Assembly: GCA_030762935.1 (NCBI GenBank)
Contig: CM060887.1
Span: 13,074,501-13,138,500, forward strand
Length of the DNA: 64,000 nucleotides
DNA from: Hymenopus coronatus
Taxonomy: Eukaryota; Arthropoda; Insecta; Mantodea; Hymenopodidae
Direction: 5' to 3'
The notes beneath the pieces were generated by a model. That model was not told where the DNA came from. It did not search any database and was given only the letters and a program-made list of their open reading frames with translations. The position numbers and the translations under genes are program-made. This document shows positions 11,801-26,800 of the stretch, in pieces; position 1 is the stretch's first letter, and every line of letters begins with the position of its first letter.

Positions 11801-14800
11801 CTCTCTAGTGATGGGGTGATGAATCTCCCAAGGGTGGTTGGTGGTGGTAATTCGAAATTCACTACATGTTCTTTGTGTTTATGTATATGAATCTTTTCCC
11901 AGGTTTCTAATTTGTAGTCTTTTTTTTTTTTTAAATAAATATATAAATGTTCAACTCATCTTCCAAATAACTAGGATACTACAACTGTAATATGCTGAAA
12001 TTATTAATTGTAAGTACACCTTGCTTTATTGCACTACTAAATTTTGTAAGCCCATTTGTAAATTCCAACCAATCGGAACTCATGGTCTCTGCATTTTTTT
12101 CTTTCTTTTTATCACACCATGTGCATTTGTTTTCTCTCTGAACTAATGTTCATCTCATAATAATAGTATCAGTGTGCAGTGATATTCCCATACATAATGG
12201 TGGAAGTTCTAAAACATTTTGGGGAAAGGTCTATTGCTGAAATAGACATATTATTTGAAAACTCAAAGCCGCAGAATACTAAAAACAATTGTGTGAAAGC
12301 AGTTCAACAAATTCTGTAAGCAAGAGGCCTTGATTTAGGATATGGACATCAAGCTGCAGTGATTTCGGTGCAAATATACGTCAAGACAAATGGGATTTTT
12401 AGGAATATTATTCTTTGTGTCCTTATAGGCTAATCATTGTTATTTTATTCACGAAATAGTCTTATTAAATACAACTCAAGCTACAACTTTTCTCTAGATA
12501 AATTATTGATTAAAGTTGGAACTCTCATGATATTACTTAGGATAATTTGTAAATATTGTTGGTATTTGATAAGCTGATGTGTCCAATAAGAAGATTAATA
12601 TTTTACTTTAATATATAAACACCAACCTGTGGCCACAGACCAATGTTCTACCACATGCTTCTTTGCAGGCATCATGGATTCTTCCTTGCAGACAACCACT
12701 ACAGCTTCCTCTACATCTGTGTCCACAGCCTAATAGAGCACCACAGGGCATTTCACATCTTGACAGTAACTTCTCAGAATCAGGAGCAATAACTGGAAAT
12801 ATATGCAGAAGACCTATTATTTAGTTTGAAGAGAAAGCTTTAAAAATGTCATCCTCTAAAGAGCTGAAAATATTCTGTATATGAGTGTAAAACCATGATA
12901 ATAAACTGTTTTAAGTTAAAATAATATTTATTTATTCATCCTTTGAAATATATTCAAGTTTAACAGAAAAAAAATATACATACATGGATACAATAAATGC
13001 ATCCACATTCAATTTAACTAAAAGGATTTAAAAAAAAAAAGATTAATACATCATTTAGGCATTGACTATATTGAAAAATGGAGCTCAGCATTTATTTGGA
13101 TTTTAAATATTCTGTTGCTTTCAGCGATTTATATGTTGGTTGGTATCTAATGTTGAGCAGTTGGCAATGGCTCTTGCATTCCAGTATTTTGATGTCATAT
13201 TATCATTTTGACTAAAGGTTGGGCAGCGCAGTAGATGGTTTCCATCCATATCTTCTTTACAGGACACAGAGGAGATCTCATTATATCAATCTTGTATAAA
13301 TGTTTATTGAGACAGTCATGGCCTGTTAGGAGTCTAAAAGTTGCTACAGAGGACTTTCTTGGTAATGTAGTGATTCTGGTCGTGTTAATACATAAATTTT
13401 CCCATGATTTTCCTTTTGTTTGTAATATATACTTATTTGTAGGTGTATTGTATTAATTGGGTACATAGTATTGATTCAATTCCTCAACTGAGTATGATTG
13501 GTTAGAAAGCAAGAATTTATTATGTCAGCTTTGAATTTTTTAACAGACCCTATATTCCTCAGACTAGATGGTAAATTATTATAGAGTTTTAAGCTATTAT
13601 ATTTAAATGACTTCTCAAATAGTTTAGTTTTGAGTATGAATATGTAACTTATTTTTATTCCACGTGCTCTGTGAATGAATTTCAGATTTACATATAATAT
13701 TTGGATAAGCTAGTAACGTGATGTGAAATTTAAATTTATGAGAAGATTTGAGTCGGAATGGAAATACTTTCATCACTTACAAGATGAGAGCAAATGTTGT
13801 AGAAACAGTTAGAAACAAAAACTGTAAGCAATGGAAATGTTTCTATTGACAAGATTTTTACTTTCTCTACATGTACCATGTACATAGTAAATACAGTATT
13901 GTATTGCACCCAAAAATTCAATGTTGAGATTTAAACAGAAATATGTGTTTTGAGGTACCATGAGTCAAAAAAGCATTTTTAGAAAAAGGCCAGTATGTCT
14001 GTTGGCAGCATAGCTCAATAACTGAAAGACCATTAAATACCAAACTTGATATTTAAATATGGTATCTTACAAGGATGCAACACAAAAGATTTTCATGAAA
14101 ATTCCCTCACCCAAAACTACCCTTTTCATGGAAAGATTTTCAAAATTTTGATTTTCTCAAAAATGGCTCTTAACGATTTTGATCCAAATACTGTATAATA
14201 ACGCTATTTACATAAAAAATAATCTGTATATTTTGAATTTTCTGAGAATAGTCTCTGAAGATTTTATTCTGGATGAGTTTTGCAGAATTTTGTATATCGG
14301 TTAAACCGTAAGAGAGAGACAAAAACTTGCTGCTCAAAAAAATGTAGATCTTGTTAAAACACACAATTTATGCTATATGTTTTTCTTTTAGAGTTGACTG
14401 TTTATGGAGATATTCCTTATTATTGGTCTCAATTTTTAACTACTTAACTTTTCTCAAATGGGACCATGCAAAGGAAACTGAACTTCAATTGTTTCACATA
14501 GTGTCCAGCTTTTAAAAGATTTGACCATTGCTTTAGCCTAATGTATTCCCTTATTTACCTTCTACTTTCTAGGAAGCAACTAATAAGACCAATTCTGCTA
14601 ATGTTTATCTCAATTAGCATGACACAGATAAGAGAATAATTTTTTGTAAGAATAGTTTGTAAAATGTTATAGGGTTCTAATACTGTATATTGAATATGCA
14701 AGTCGCCCTCTGGTGTAATGGTTACCATGCCATCTTCATACACCCAAGGTTGCGGGTTCAAACCTGGCAAAGGATGATGGATTTTTTCTGGCGTAAAAAT

Positions 14801-17800
14801 CCTTAGTATGGCTTCCTTCGGAAGGGAAGTAAATAGTTGGTCCTGTGTCGTAAATTTAGAACCTCAAGCCTGATAGAGGCCTCTGAACAAAATTAAGCGA
14901 TCTTTCATGCCCAATATAGAATGGAATGCTGAGAATCACAGCAGTTAAAGAGTGTTCATAAATAAAAAAAAACTCCATTTGAATATGCATCACAATATTC
15001 CGTAACTTCCACAAATATCATGTTAGTTTTTTTCTTAACACTGTCAACTGTTACACAAATTTCTGGGGACTTGGATATTCATTTTGTTGTATTGAAACTT
15101 GGTTAAACTGGTTATTTAACCTTTTCACTGCTAACACACTTATGTGAGAAACATCTCCTTACTGAGTTAAGCGGACACTATGGTGAAAAATTGCTAAATA
15201 TCTGAAATTTGATTTTGACCAATAACATTTCCCCATAATTTTATGTATTTCAAGTTGAAAATGCAATAATATGCACTAATAACTATAAAAAAGTGAGTAT
15301 AGTAATATGTTTCAAAATGTACAAAACAGGTCTCACACCAGATGCTTCTACCATGCTGTACCACCAATTGACCCTCCCCATCCTAAACCACAGGCAAATA
15401 GAGACTCCCCACATCCCACCATCAGCATGCTTCTGGCTGAGAAATAGAGACTCTTTCAGCGGTAGAGTGCAGCTTGACTCGGACCAAATAACCTGCAGTT
15501 TTCACTTCCCTTATATAGGATTCGGAATTGGTGTTAACAGTCTGTGAGAGTTGACAGATATAATTGATTTAAAAATTGCTGCACGAGAATATGAGATTCT
15601 CAGACTTATAATCTCAAACCTATGGGGATGTGTCTTTGTGATCAAGTTATCTCGACTGTAGCACTGAAAAGGTTAATATTAGATTAACAGGGGCCAAAAT
15701 TACAACTTTAAAATCTAATGCAATACTGTATCTATTTTAACATAGTATGTACATAGACATAAGGGATGGATGTGGAAGAAAACAATAATTTGAAATTAAC
15801 TACCAGTAACTTCATAGCATTACTCATGCATAGACATATACCTCCTTTTTCGATTTGTTCATAATCAGCACTCTTATTCTTTTGCATACAGACCAATAGA
15901 ATCTGACTTGAAACTTTCTGCTATTCTCTCTTGGTCCATAATAAATTTTAACTCATGATGCACAATTGTATATTTCTTTTATTACCAATCACGATCTAAT
16001 TATGATGCCATTTTCATATGTTTTAACTCTTTCCAGCAGGAAAGTCTGTGTACTTTCTATGTTATAGCCATAGAGAAAGGTTTTCCACAGCATCTCAGGG
16101 CATTGACTTTACATTCCAAAGTGCTAAATTAGCTCCAATTTAATTTCTCTTATCGGTGTCTGTTTATGATGGTTGAAAAATGGCATTGTCTAGCAAAAGA
16201 TTACAAGTTAGAAATTAGAGCTGCAGTTCGCAATATATTAGAAGGAAGCAAGTGATTTTGAATTGTCAAACCTTGTTTCTGACATCAACATAAGAGAGGA
16301 GGATAGGTATATATTCTAGCTTCAGTGATGAAAGTGCGCAAGATAACATTGGTCCTTGTACACATGCAAATACTTACCAAAACTGACTTAGAGAAGTGTA
16401 ACCTGACAATGCAGACAAATTGAATCTACCAATTAGCTATGCAACAACATGGGTATTAATTTATACAGTAATCTACGTTGCATTTGTATCCCATTACTTT
16501 ATGCCATTTTCATTATTAGCGGTCCCTGTGCTCATGTATGGTAGTAAATCATGGATAGTGAAAGAGAAGGACAAAAGTAAAATTCAGCCAGCGGAAATAA
16601 GATTTTTACGAAGAATTAAAGGATGCACCAGATAAGACTTAATAAGAAATGAAGCTATTAGGGAAGCATTGAATATTTATAAATAAAATAAAATTGAAGA
16701 AAATAAACAAAGTTGGAAAGAGCACATGAACTGCATAAGTCAAGAAAGAATACCACTATTAATTAATAAATGAAACTGTTAGGAAAAAGAGACGTCGGAT
16801 GCCCAAGAAAAAGATGGGAATAAAGTAAGGAATGCGAAGTTGGAACAGGTATAAAGGCTAACCCTTGAAGTGTAGAAGTAGAAGTAGAAGACTTGTATTA
16901 TGGCGATGCATGTGTGTGTTTTGGTGATTTTTTTTAGTTACAGACTAAAACAGATTGCTGTTAGTAAACAAATACCTGTACTTTCATTTCAATAATGTGA
17001 ATTTTCTGTATAGTAAGATTTTGTATACATAATTATTGACTATTTTGGGATTTTTTTTCTTTTGTTTTTAATTTTTTAAAGATACTGAAGAGACTTCTCA
17101 TTCATATAATGCATATTATACAGTAGACAGGCAGGTTTACTTAAAAAGATTGAGCTCTCTGTATCATTTGGTACTGATTTTATTACTAATAATTTAAAAC
17201 CCTGCATTCTGCACTAAAATTGCTTGGCATTTTTCAGACAGCATTCTGTTATTTGGCCTGGCACTAAAAGGGTTAAATAAAGGCAACTTTAAAATAAATA
17301 TTATAATTTAGAAACTTGCTAACATAAATGTTTCTGACAATATCTAGTAGACTCATGATTAACTTTTTTAATCATTGCTGTGTTAGGCGGCATGTGTCAT
17401 TGAAGTTAATTTTAAAATTTATTGCTTACAGGTATTAAAGCAAAGTTAAGCTTACAGTTAAAAAGCAAAGAAAGTTGTAGGGAAATTTTCAAAAATGAGA
17501 AGTTCTTCACAGCTTGTTCATACAGAATCATGCTGCTTGCTTATTCAAGACTGGATAAACGTACCACGAATAAGGAACTGCATAATCATGACACAAGACA
17601 TAAGTTAGATCTCCATAAAAGTACCTGCAATATTAAATCAATAATGAAAGATCCATATGTTGCTGGGGCCCATTATTACAACAAATTACTTAGCATTTAA
17701 AAATTCTCAAAGGAAATATATTTAAAAATAAACTAAAAGAATATCTAATAATGAAAGCTATGTACTCAATTGAAGATTTGTAAATCTATATTATTGTCAA

Positions 17801-20800
17801 TGTGTAATTTGTAAATAATTGAACATATTAATATTGTGATTGTATTCATGACCTGGTCTACACCTATGTAAATTGGTAAACATTACTATTATTATTTACA
17901 TGATTGCTATTGTACTGTTTACATCTGTGTCTGTCTATTTTAGGAAAGCAGTACAGTATAACTGGCAAATGAAAAAGGTATGTGATTTCCCTGGAAACAA
18001 AATTTAACACCATCCCTAAGAGTTTGGAAGTATAAGTGAGTGTGTTTAATTTTTATAAAGAAGATCCCAAAGATTCACACAACAGTAAACATCAATGCTG
18101 AAGAGCAATTGTTCCAAAGTGGATAAGATCTTAGACTTTAAAGGCAGCATACAAACAAGGGGAAAGGGATGCAGTAACAAAGTAGGATAAGGGTGAGTCC
18201 ATTAAAAAAGGTTGCTACTGATGATATGTTCATGACCATCAATCCCAAAGACATATTATGCACTTCTTTTTGCGGATGACACAAGCATTATATAATTAAA
18301 GAACACAATGTCAGCCAGCTCCTAGATTCATGATTGGTTTGAAAATAATAAAATTCACATAAACTTTGAAAAAACTAACAACATTAATTTTTGCACAAAG
18401 CATAAAAACATGGCAGACCTAAGGATAGAATATCAAAATAAACAGATTGCAGAAGACTATAATACAAAATTCCTAGGTCTTATGATTGATTGTAACATGA
18501 ATTGGAAACACCATATTGATTATATCTTACCTAAACTGAGCTCTGCATGCTTTGCAATCCAATGTTTAATTCAGCTTATAAATAAGAGCATACTAAAAAC
18601 AGCTTATTATGCATATTTTCATTCATTGATGACCTATGGAATAATATTTTGAGGAAATTCAGTAAATGCTAAAAAAGTATTCATTATGCAAAAAAAAGGT
18701 AATAAGATAAATGGCAGGGGAAAGACGATCAACTCATTGCAAACAACTCCTCAAAATGTTTGGAATTTTACCATTAGCCTGTGAATATATTCTAGCCATA
18801 TTGTCATTTGTAATAAACAATTCAGAAAAGTTTACAAGACTTATGTAGACCAACAAATAATTTGCAGTTATTCCAAAAAGGGGTTTACAACAAAGGAATA
18901 GTTTTGTTTAAATCACTTCTCTCTTCTATAAAAGTATTGCTAATGAACAAAAACAAGTTTAGATCAGAATTAAAAAGATACCTTATTACTCACACCTTTT
19001 ATACAGAGGAGGATTTCATTCAATTAAAAAATATTGGTAATAAGTGAACAGCAAAAAATATCTATGATAAATTTTAAGGAATTACAAACAGCTACTATAT
19101 AATTTTAAGCTGCTGCTTTTTTTTGTTTTATTAAGTAATTTACAGCCTATTAGCATATTATCTGAGCCACTGTCAGTTACAATTGGAGCGTTCTTGATGG
19201 TAAAACATGTGCTGGTAGAGTGCGTTGCTCTGGCTGCACATCGCATATCTCTCCAGCTGCCAACTTCCCTGGGAGAGGTGCTTGCCAACGATCAGATAAA
19301 TTTTTATCTGATCGTTGATAAATTTTTTCACAAGTTTCTTCTACACTCAGATCTGATTTGTTGTAGGTGGTAATACTGTTTTAGTTTTCTATGGTTTTAG
19401 TTTTAGCTCCTTTTAACCATTTCTTATGATCCATTATTTGTAATAGTTTTATTGCTTTTACCGAATGTTTAGCAATGGATAATTTTTAATTTCCATTTTA
19501 TTTCTAATTTTAGTTGTTATATATCTCATAACTTTTATGATTTTAACTCTGGTCTCTTGCAGTATTTAGGTTTTTAGGGATGTTGATAACCCAGAAATTG
19601 ATAAAACTCTCAATAATCATCTATACAATTGGAAAATTCACATGTATGTACTAATAACACACAAGAGAAATGTCTTAAAACTGAAAGATGATTTGTTTTC
19701 AATTTTCAATGAGAACTTAAACCATAAAAGAAACATATCAAGTTTTCCACTTACCTGTATGTTGCATATAGCAAGGGATGTGAATTGCATGACCACAAAC
19801 TGATCTTACTTTGGAGGGCACTAATTCCTTGCATTTTTGAGTACAGGGCTCTGAGCATGAAGCTCTACATTTATGTCCACATTGAAGTATTCTCTTGCAT
19901 TCTTTTCGACATTCTTTGGGATCTGGTGCTTTAGAGCATTCTACATTAATATAATGACCGCAGATGGGCAATATCTTGGACACCTGTAAAAAAAATTTTA
20001 CAAATCTCTTTTAATTAGTAATTTTAATGAAAGGGTGTTTTCAAACAGTGATACGTATGAATAGAAATATTTTTGAGTTGGGTTTGTAACACTTAAGTAT
20101 CACCCTGTGGAAATTCAGTTGGAGTCCATCAGTCTGGAGTGATACACTTATACGTAAGTGATACTTAAGTGTTACAAACCCAACTCAAAAATATTTCTGT
20201 TTTAAATTTATACAGGCTGATTCCTAACCAGTTCACAAAGAATGACAAAGTTTTAGTACATGTATTATGTCAGCATTCACAATTAAGGTGATGCATCAGT
20301 GAAATTTGAGCAAAACCTGAAAAATTCAAAATTATTTTTTTTGTAGTAAAATGATATACATTTAGATAGCCCGAGTTCAATCCCAAGTGCCTGCATGTGG
20401 GATTTGTGGTGGAAGAAAGAGCATCTGGATCCTACAGTTTCCCCAGCCACTCATTCAACCAACTGCTCCATCATCATCTTTCATATCATCCACTTCCTCA
20501 CGCTCATGCCTGGCTATGGGCCAACCAATCATTCCAGGTTCTCCATTCTGTGGTTTCATGCCATTGGCTCCCTGACAGGCTTCTGACCCCTAGGCATTCA
20601 CTTGTAAGTCTTAGGTGTCAGTCCTAAATAGGGAGTGTAAGCTGACTATGAAATAAAATGATACAAATTGTAAATTTGAAGAAAATATGTTTTTACACTT
20701 AAATTCCCAATTAACAGAGACTGTAAATAGGTAGATCCAGGCTTGTTAATAGATGAATATTTTCACTGCTGTGATAATTTATTGTATATGTGACAGTAGG

Positions 20801-23800
20801 AATTAATTTATAATTGTATAATTTTGGTTATTTTGTTAAACTTTAGGTTTATTATATAATGACAAACATTGTAAATATACTATATAACAAATATTGTAAA
20901 TAGGTTACAGGAGTCAGACAAATATTGTAAATAGTGACTGTGACAAAGCAGATATCGGTAAGATTTGATGGTGAATAAATGCAGATTCTGATTCTTTCAG
21001 CTTATCACAAAATATTCTCCAACACTTTTCCAAGCTAAAATGTTCCACATGATGCAATTTTTCACTATTGTTTTAAAGTTTTTATATTTTTTATAGAATT
21101 ATAATATGACAATATTGTTTTAAAGTTTTTATATTTTTTATAGAATTATAATATGACAAAAGAATTTGTTAATTCATTTGCTGAAAACTGGATTTTGTTA
21201 TATGAATGGATATAAAAATGCATCACTTGGGTCATTTTTATTAGAACAATGAATTTAGACAACAAAAGTTATTATTTAAACAAGCATGTAAGCTAGAATT
21301 TTGTAACATGACAAAAATGACCAGTAATTGGTATAAATTTCAATAAGATTTAGGTATTACATATATTAGAACTCTACCAAATATGGAATAAAAAGTATAT
21401 TACAGAGTGACACCAAAACATACATACAACAGTCTCTCATTTAACATCAAAGAATCGCTCAACTTATCCCAATTTAAAAACAAATTGTATTGATTATAGT
21501 TTTACTGTTCCTTTAAACAAACATATAACACCCATGCCCAAGGTGGGACTCGAACCCACGATCCCCTGCCCACGAAGCACAAAAGCGAAATGCCTTGGCA
21601 AGCGTGGCCATGGCGACCGGCTACTTGAGCAATACTGAAATTCTTAAAAATTTGACAACAGAAAATCCTTATGGTGTTTGTTGAAATTGTAATAAGTTTA
21701 ATCACACATCCACACAAAATAGATTAAAAAAATGATATATATAAAATTTATACTTGAGTACTCCTTTTTATATGTATTTGTTTTATTGTTTATATTTTGC
21801 TTACCTCCTCACTAAAGGTCAGTGCCTACGTAAAGCAATATACTCATTGGGGCATTCTATGTAAATAAATAAATAGAAAATAAACTCACCATTAAGGTAG
21901 TACTCTGAAGTGAGACATACTGGTTGGTTGAACCAGGTAAAACATAAATAATCAATTGCAAGATTGAATGCCATACCAGCAAGTTGTCACAGTAGCTCAA
22001 TGGTTAGAGCAACCGCATGGGGAGCAGGAGAACCATGTTCAAATCCCAGCTGTGGCATTGAATTTTTCAACTGATTCTAATCAAAATAATGTAGGTTTTC
22101 CAAATGTCACAGATGCATCACTTTAATGGAAAGCTGTCCCAGGTCTTGAGAACGTAAAGATGACTTTGTTAAAATTAACTTCCTCATTCTAGGAGAACAG
22201 CAGACTAAAATATTCAATATGGCAGGGTTAGGAAACAGCCACCAGAGCTTTCTCTAGTTGCAAATTGGCACAAAAAATGCCAGCAAACTGCATCCTGTTT
22301 CTCTTAGATTAATTGAGTGTTGACTACTCTAGCAAAATGTGTCACTTATATTTATATGCAGTCCAAAACCAGCTATTGCCTCAAACACAACTGTGAACCT
22401 ACCAAGAACAGCAAAAAGCTACTTTGAAATTAATAAAAGCAAATAACTTTAATGAATGCTTATTAGCAAATGAAGCAACTAGACGAATCAGAAATAGTAA
22501 TGGAATGTATTTAAACCATTTTCACAAAGTGAATAGATATGCATGTAAACAGAGACACATACACAAAAGCAAATCAAGTCAAATTACTCTTCTTTCATGC
22601 AATGACACATCTGTATATTAATCTGTTATCTCTCTTTGTTTATAACAGCAGAATGTGCAACATCATCTTCAGAGCAAGCTGAGTTGTTCTTCAGTTTACT
22701 ACCAGTTGTTTTCATTCACAGTTGGTGAAAAGAGAACGAGTGTTTCTTACTGTATGAGCAATGGGTTCTTCTGAACTCAAACATCATATGGGACTTAGTG
22801 GCAAGAAACAAATAAAAGTAAACACTTTCAATGTACTTTTGGAAAGAAAATCTTCTCACATTGGAGCTTACAGTGTCAGCATTAGCAGTGCTGCGAAATC
22901 TCAAACAACATCAGGCAAGAAGAAGAAATCAGGAAAAAACCTACATTCAGCAACTGAATGATGTGATATGTTTGTGAAACTGTTTCATGACAAGAAATAA
23001 CATCACATTCAAACTGAAAAAGATTATTGTGCTGTTTAGCACAGCAATCTCTATATGAATAATAATAAATAAAGTTACTACACATTAATAACATAAGTAG
23101 GAAGAGTAGGGCTCTATTTTAACCTTCTCCTATCTGCAGCAAAACTTGGGATATGTACAGTCCCATCTCTTAATGGGTGCAAGACTGCATTGTATTCAAA
23201 ACACAATATTCCTGTCCTTAGAGAAGACCCTCGTCAAATAATTGAAGACAGGTCTCTGAATTGCTGAGGTAAACCCAGCCAGATCTGCCTTATTAATCAG
23301 ACAAGCCATTTCTAAAATTAATTATTAGGATCTTAAGAATATCACCGGTAAATATAACCCTCCCTTCTTGCACTACAATAAATTCTGCTCGATCACATCC
23401 CCGTGCGTGTACAGCTATAAAACCCGAGAGAAACCCTCCCTTCTTGCACTACAATAAATTCTGCTCGATCACATCCCCGTGCGTGTACAGCTATAAAACC
23501 CGAGAGAAATCTTCCCTTCTCGCACTACAATAAATTCTGCTCGATAATAATAATAATAATATTTATTTCGTCCAGTTTATCAATACATTGATTTTAGACA
23601 TGTCATTTCATATATACATTTGTACAAAATCATAATTTATAGCTCATCCAAATCATATAAACATCGATTTAACAGATATGCCTTCAATTTTAAGTTAAAT
23701 TGTCGTTTTGACACCTCTGCGATTGCTTTAATTTTTGGGGGTAACTTGTTAAAAAGCTTAATTCCTAGATATTGTACATCTTTCACTGATACAGTTTTAT

Positions 23801-26800
23801 TTACATTACATCTATAATAGTTCATGTTGCCTCTTGTATTGTATTCATACATTTGTTTATTTTTTATTTGTTCACACTTGTCAATTACAAACATTATTGC
23901 TCTATAAGCATATAGAGAGTAGATGGTTAGTATCCTTTTATTAATAAATGTCTCCCTGCATGATTCCCTGAATTTTAAATTAAACATGATTCTAACACTT
24001 TTCTTTTGATATAAAAGTAATTTGTCCATATGTGTTTTTGCAGCAGCGCCCCATATTTCAATCCCATAGATTAAATGTGGGTAAATACATCCATAATAAA
24101 TGAGTTTTAAAATGTTAGAATTTTTATAACTGCTAAAATATCTTATTAAGTATACTGACTTGCTGATTTTATTACATATAGACTCAATATGTTGTGCCCA
24201 CGTTAACCGGTTATCTACAATAATACCTAAAAATTTTTGTATTTTCACTTCTTGTACAATGTTGTTATTAACTTTTAGAGTTAGATTGCTACTTTTATTC
24301 AACATACTATAATGCATTACAGTAGTTTTACGCATGTTACACTGTAGATTTATGGATTTAAAATCATTTAACAGCACAGAAGTCGTTTTATTGAGGGTTG
24401 CATTTAGGCCCTCTATGGTTTTATTCCAGCACACCGCAGTAGTGTCATCTGCATATGTCATAACAGAAGTGTTTTGCAAACATTTTATATCATTGATGTA
24501 CATAATAAATAACAGTGGACCTAATACTGAACCTTGTGGTACACCATACTTCACAGTTTCCAATTTTGATTTTACCCATTGAATTTTATTCCCCTTTTTA
24601 CATGATATTTCTGTATACTGTCGTCTTCCAATCAAGTAACTACAAATTAATTCTTGTGGTAGTCCCCTAATGCCATAATTTTCAAGCTTACTAATTAGGA
24701 TATTGTGGTCAACACAATCAAAAGCTTTAGATAAATCTAAGAATAGAGTGCTGACCTTCTCATTGTTTTCTAGTTTACCAATTACTTCACTACATCCCCG
24801 TGCGTGTACAGCTATAAAACCCGAGAGAAACCCTCCCTTCTTGCACTACAATAAATTCTGCTCGATCACATCCCTGTGCGTGTACAGCTATAAAACCCGA
24901 GAGAAACCTTCCCTTCTCGCACTACAATAAATTCTGCTCGATTGCATCCCCATGCGTGTATAGCTATAAAACCCGAGAGAAACCCTCCCTTCTCGCACTA
25001 CAATAAATTCTGCTCGATCGCATCCCCGTGCGTGTACAGCTATAAAACCCAAGAGAAACCTTCCCTTCTCACACTACAATAAATTCAGCTCGATCGCATC
25101 CCTGTGTTTGTAAAGCAATAAAAATCCGAGAGCAAGTATGGCCAGTACTTTTCAAAATGACCAGTTATTAATCGCTTCCAGATGGCGCTACATAGTTTGT
25201 TGTGCAGATATCTGGAGATTATTTGCAGAGGTCGGCTACGATTGTTAGAATGATGTGCAAGTTGGTTGCTATGCAAGATGCAATATGGCTCACAGTTTTC
25301 AGTTAGTTCTGTCTGTTTGTGCATTCGCATTGGCAAACCTTTGGACTTAGAAAAATATCTTGCAGTCTCGCATCATATGTTGTAAAGTGTCCCTGTCCAT
25401 TCTATTCTGGAATAAAAGTATATAATAAACTGCCACAAAATTTAGATAAATAAAAGACAGAAATGTATTTCCAAAACAAAAAAAGCATACTCACAGAAAA
25501 AGCATACTACTTGGCAAAAGAGTATATGGAGGAGTATCTATAGGCCATATAAACTATTTACACATAAAGCTAGTTATAGTTCAACCATTTAGGCATAGAA
25601 TAATAATATAAATGACTCTGTATATAAGCTTATATTTGAAAAGTTTTTGTAAAAAATATTTTAGTTTTGACAAATTTCTGTTAATCTGATGAGCCACCAG
25701 TTCACTGGGCTTTAGTCCAACTTAAGTAAATGTATGCAATGAATAAACTTCTACCCCACTCCATCCCAACCCATAAGAGCTGATCACTAATGTACAAAAA
25801 CTAGTACTTAATACACATACCTGTACAGAGCAGTTTCCACAGTCCATATAACATGAATTAGGACAAGCATGAGTGCATGGAAGTATCTTTTCACATCTTC
25901 TTTTACAAATAAAGCTGTTGACATCATCTGAACAATGCATGCGTGCTACATGTTTACAGTTAGGAAGATTCTTTTTAACCCAAATCAAACACATTCCACA
26001 TTCTTCATGGCAAGCCTTGGTGCAAGGATGGTCCTCTTTGCAGCCTACATTTTTCTTTGTGCATGGCTTGTGGCATTTGTACTGCAATGAAAGGCCATAA
26101 ATCAATTATGTTGTTTAATCTGCTGCTGCTGATGGCATTTAAAATACGCTGATAGGTATTCATAATATTTCCGATAAGAGAGAAATGTGTTAAAAACATG
26201 AATAAATTAATCTACACAATTTAAGATGACACAAGACAAAAATTTAAGGAAAAAGAAATAAAGTAATAATGAACTATGAAACCTATTTCCAAAGAGTACT
26301 GCATGCACGTGGTAAGCAAATGCATGTGCATAGCAGACCTCAGTAAGTTATACACTTCATCAGGCCAATTTTCTCCCTTCATTCTTTCTAATATTTACTT
26401 TCTCTACACATACTATGTACATACTGTATAGAGAAGGAATTGTATTGACCCAAAAACTTGATACCAAGATTTCACTGGAAACACAGGTTTAAAGAGAGAA
26501 GAAGAAGAAAAAAAAATAGATATATATATATATATATATAGAAACCTGCCAATCAAATACATTATGTTTAAGATATTTTTATGAAAAACAAAATGTGTAT
26601 CTTGAATTTTTGGGAATAGCCCCAGAAGACCTTTTCATTCCGGATGACTTTTGTTTAACTGGCAAACCATAAGAGGTATACAAAAACTTACTACACAAAA
26701 GATGTAGATCTCATTAAAACACACAATTAAGGTAACATGCATTTTTTGTGTGGAGTTAACGGTTTTCGAGATATTCCGGATTATTGGTTTCAATTTAAGC

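Noticed and set aside
13736..13921. piggyBac piece (TVFVSNC words on minus strand)
   Set aside because: Only about eight residues agree with the piggyBac remnant at 10580; too short to call.
21521..21620. tRNA gene on the minus strand
   Set aside because: A perfect T-arm exists but no acceptor stem closes around it. Better explained as a SINE head.
25685..25725. Hammerhead ribozyme (CTGATGAG word)
   Set aside because: The second core element GAAA and a pairing stem are missing. I also looked near 3066, 41500 and 55160 and found no complete core.
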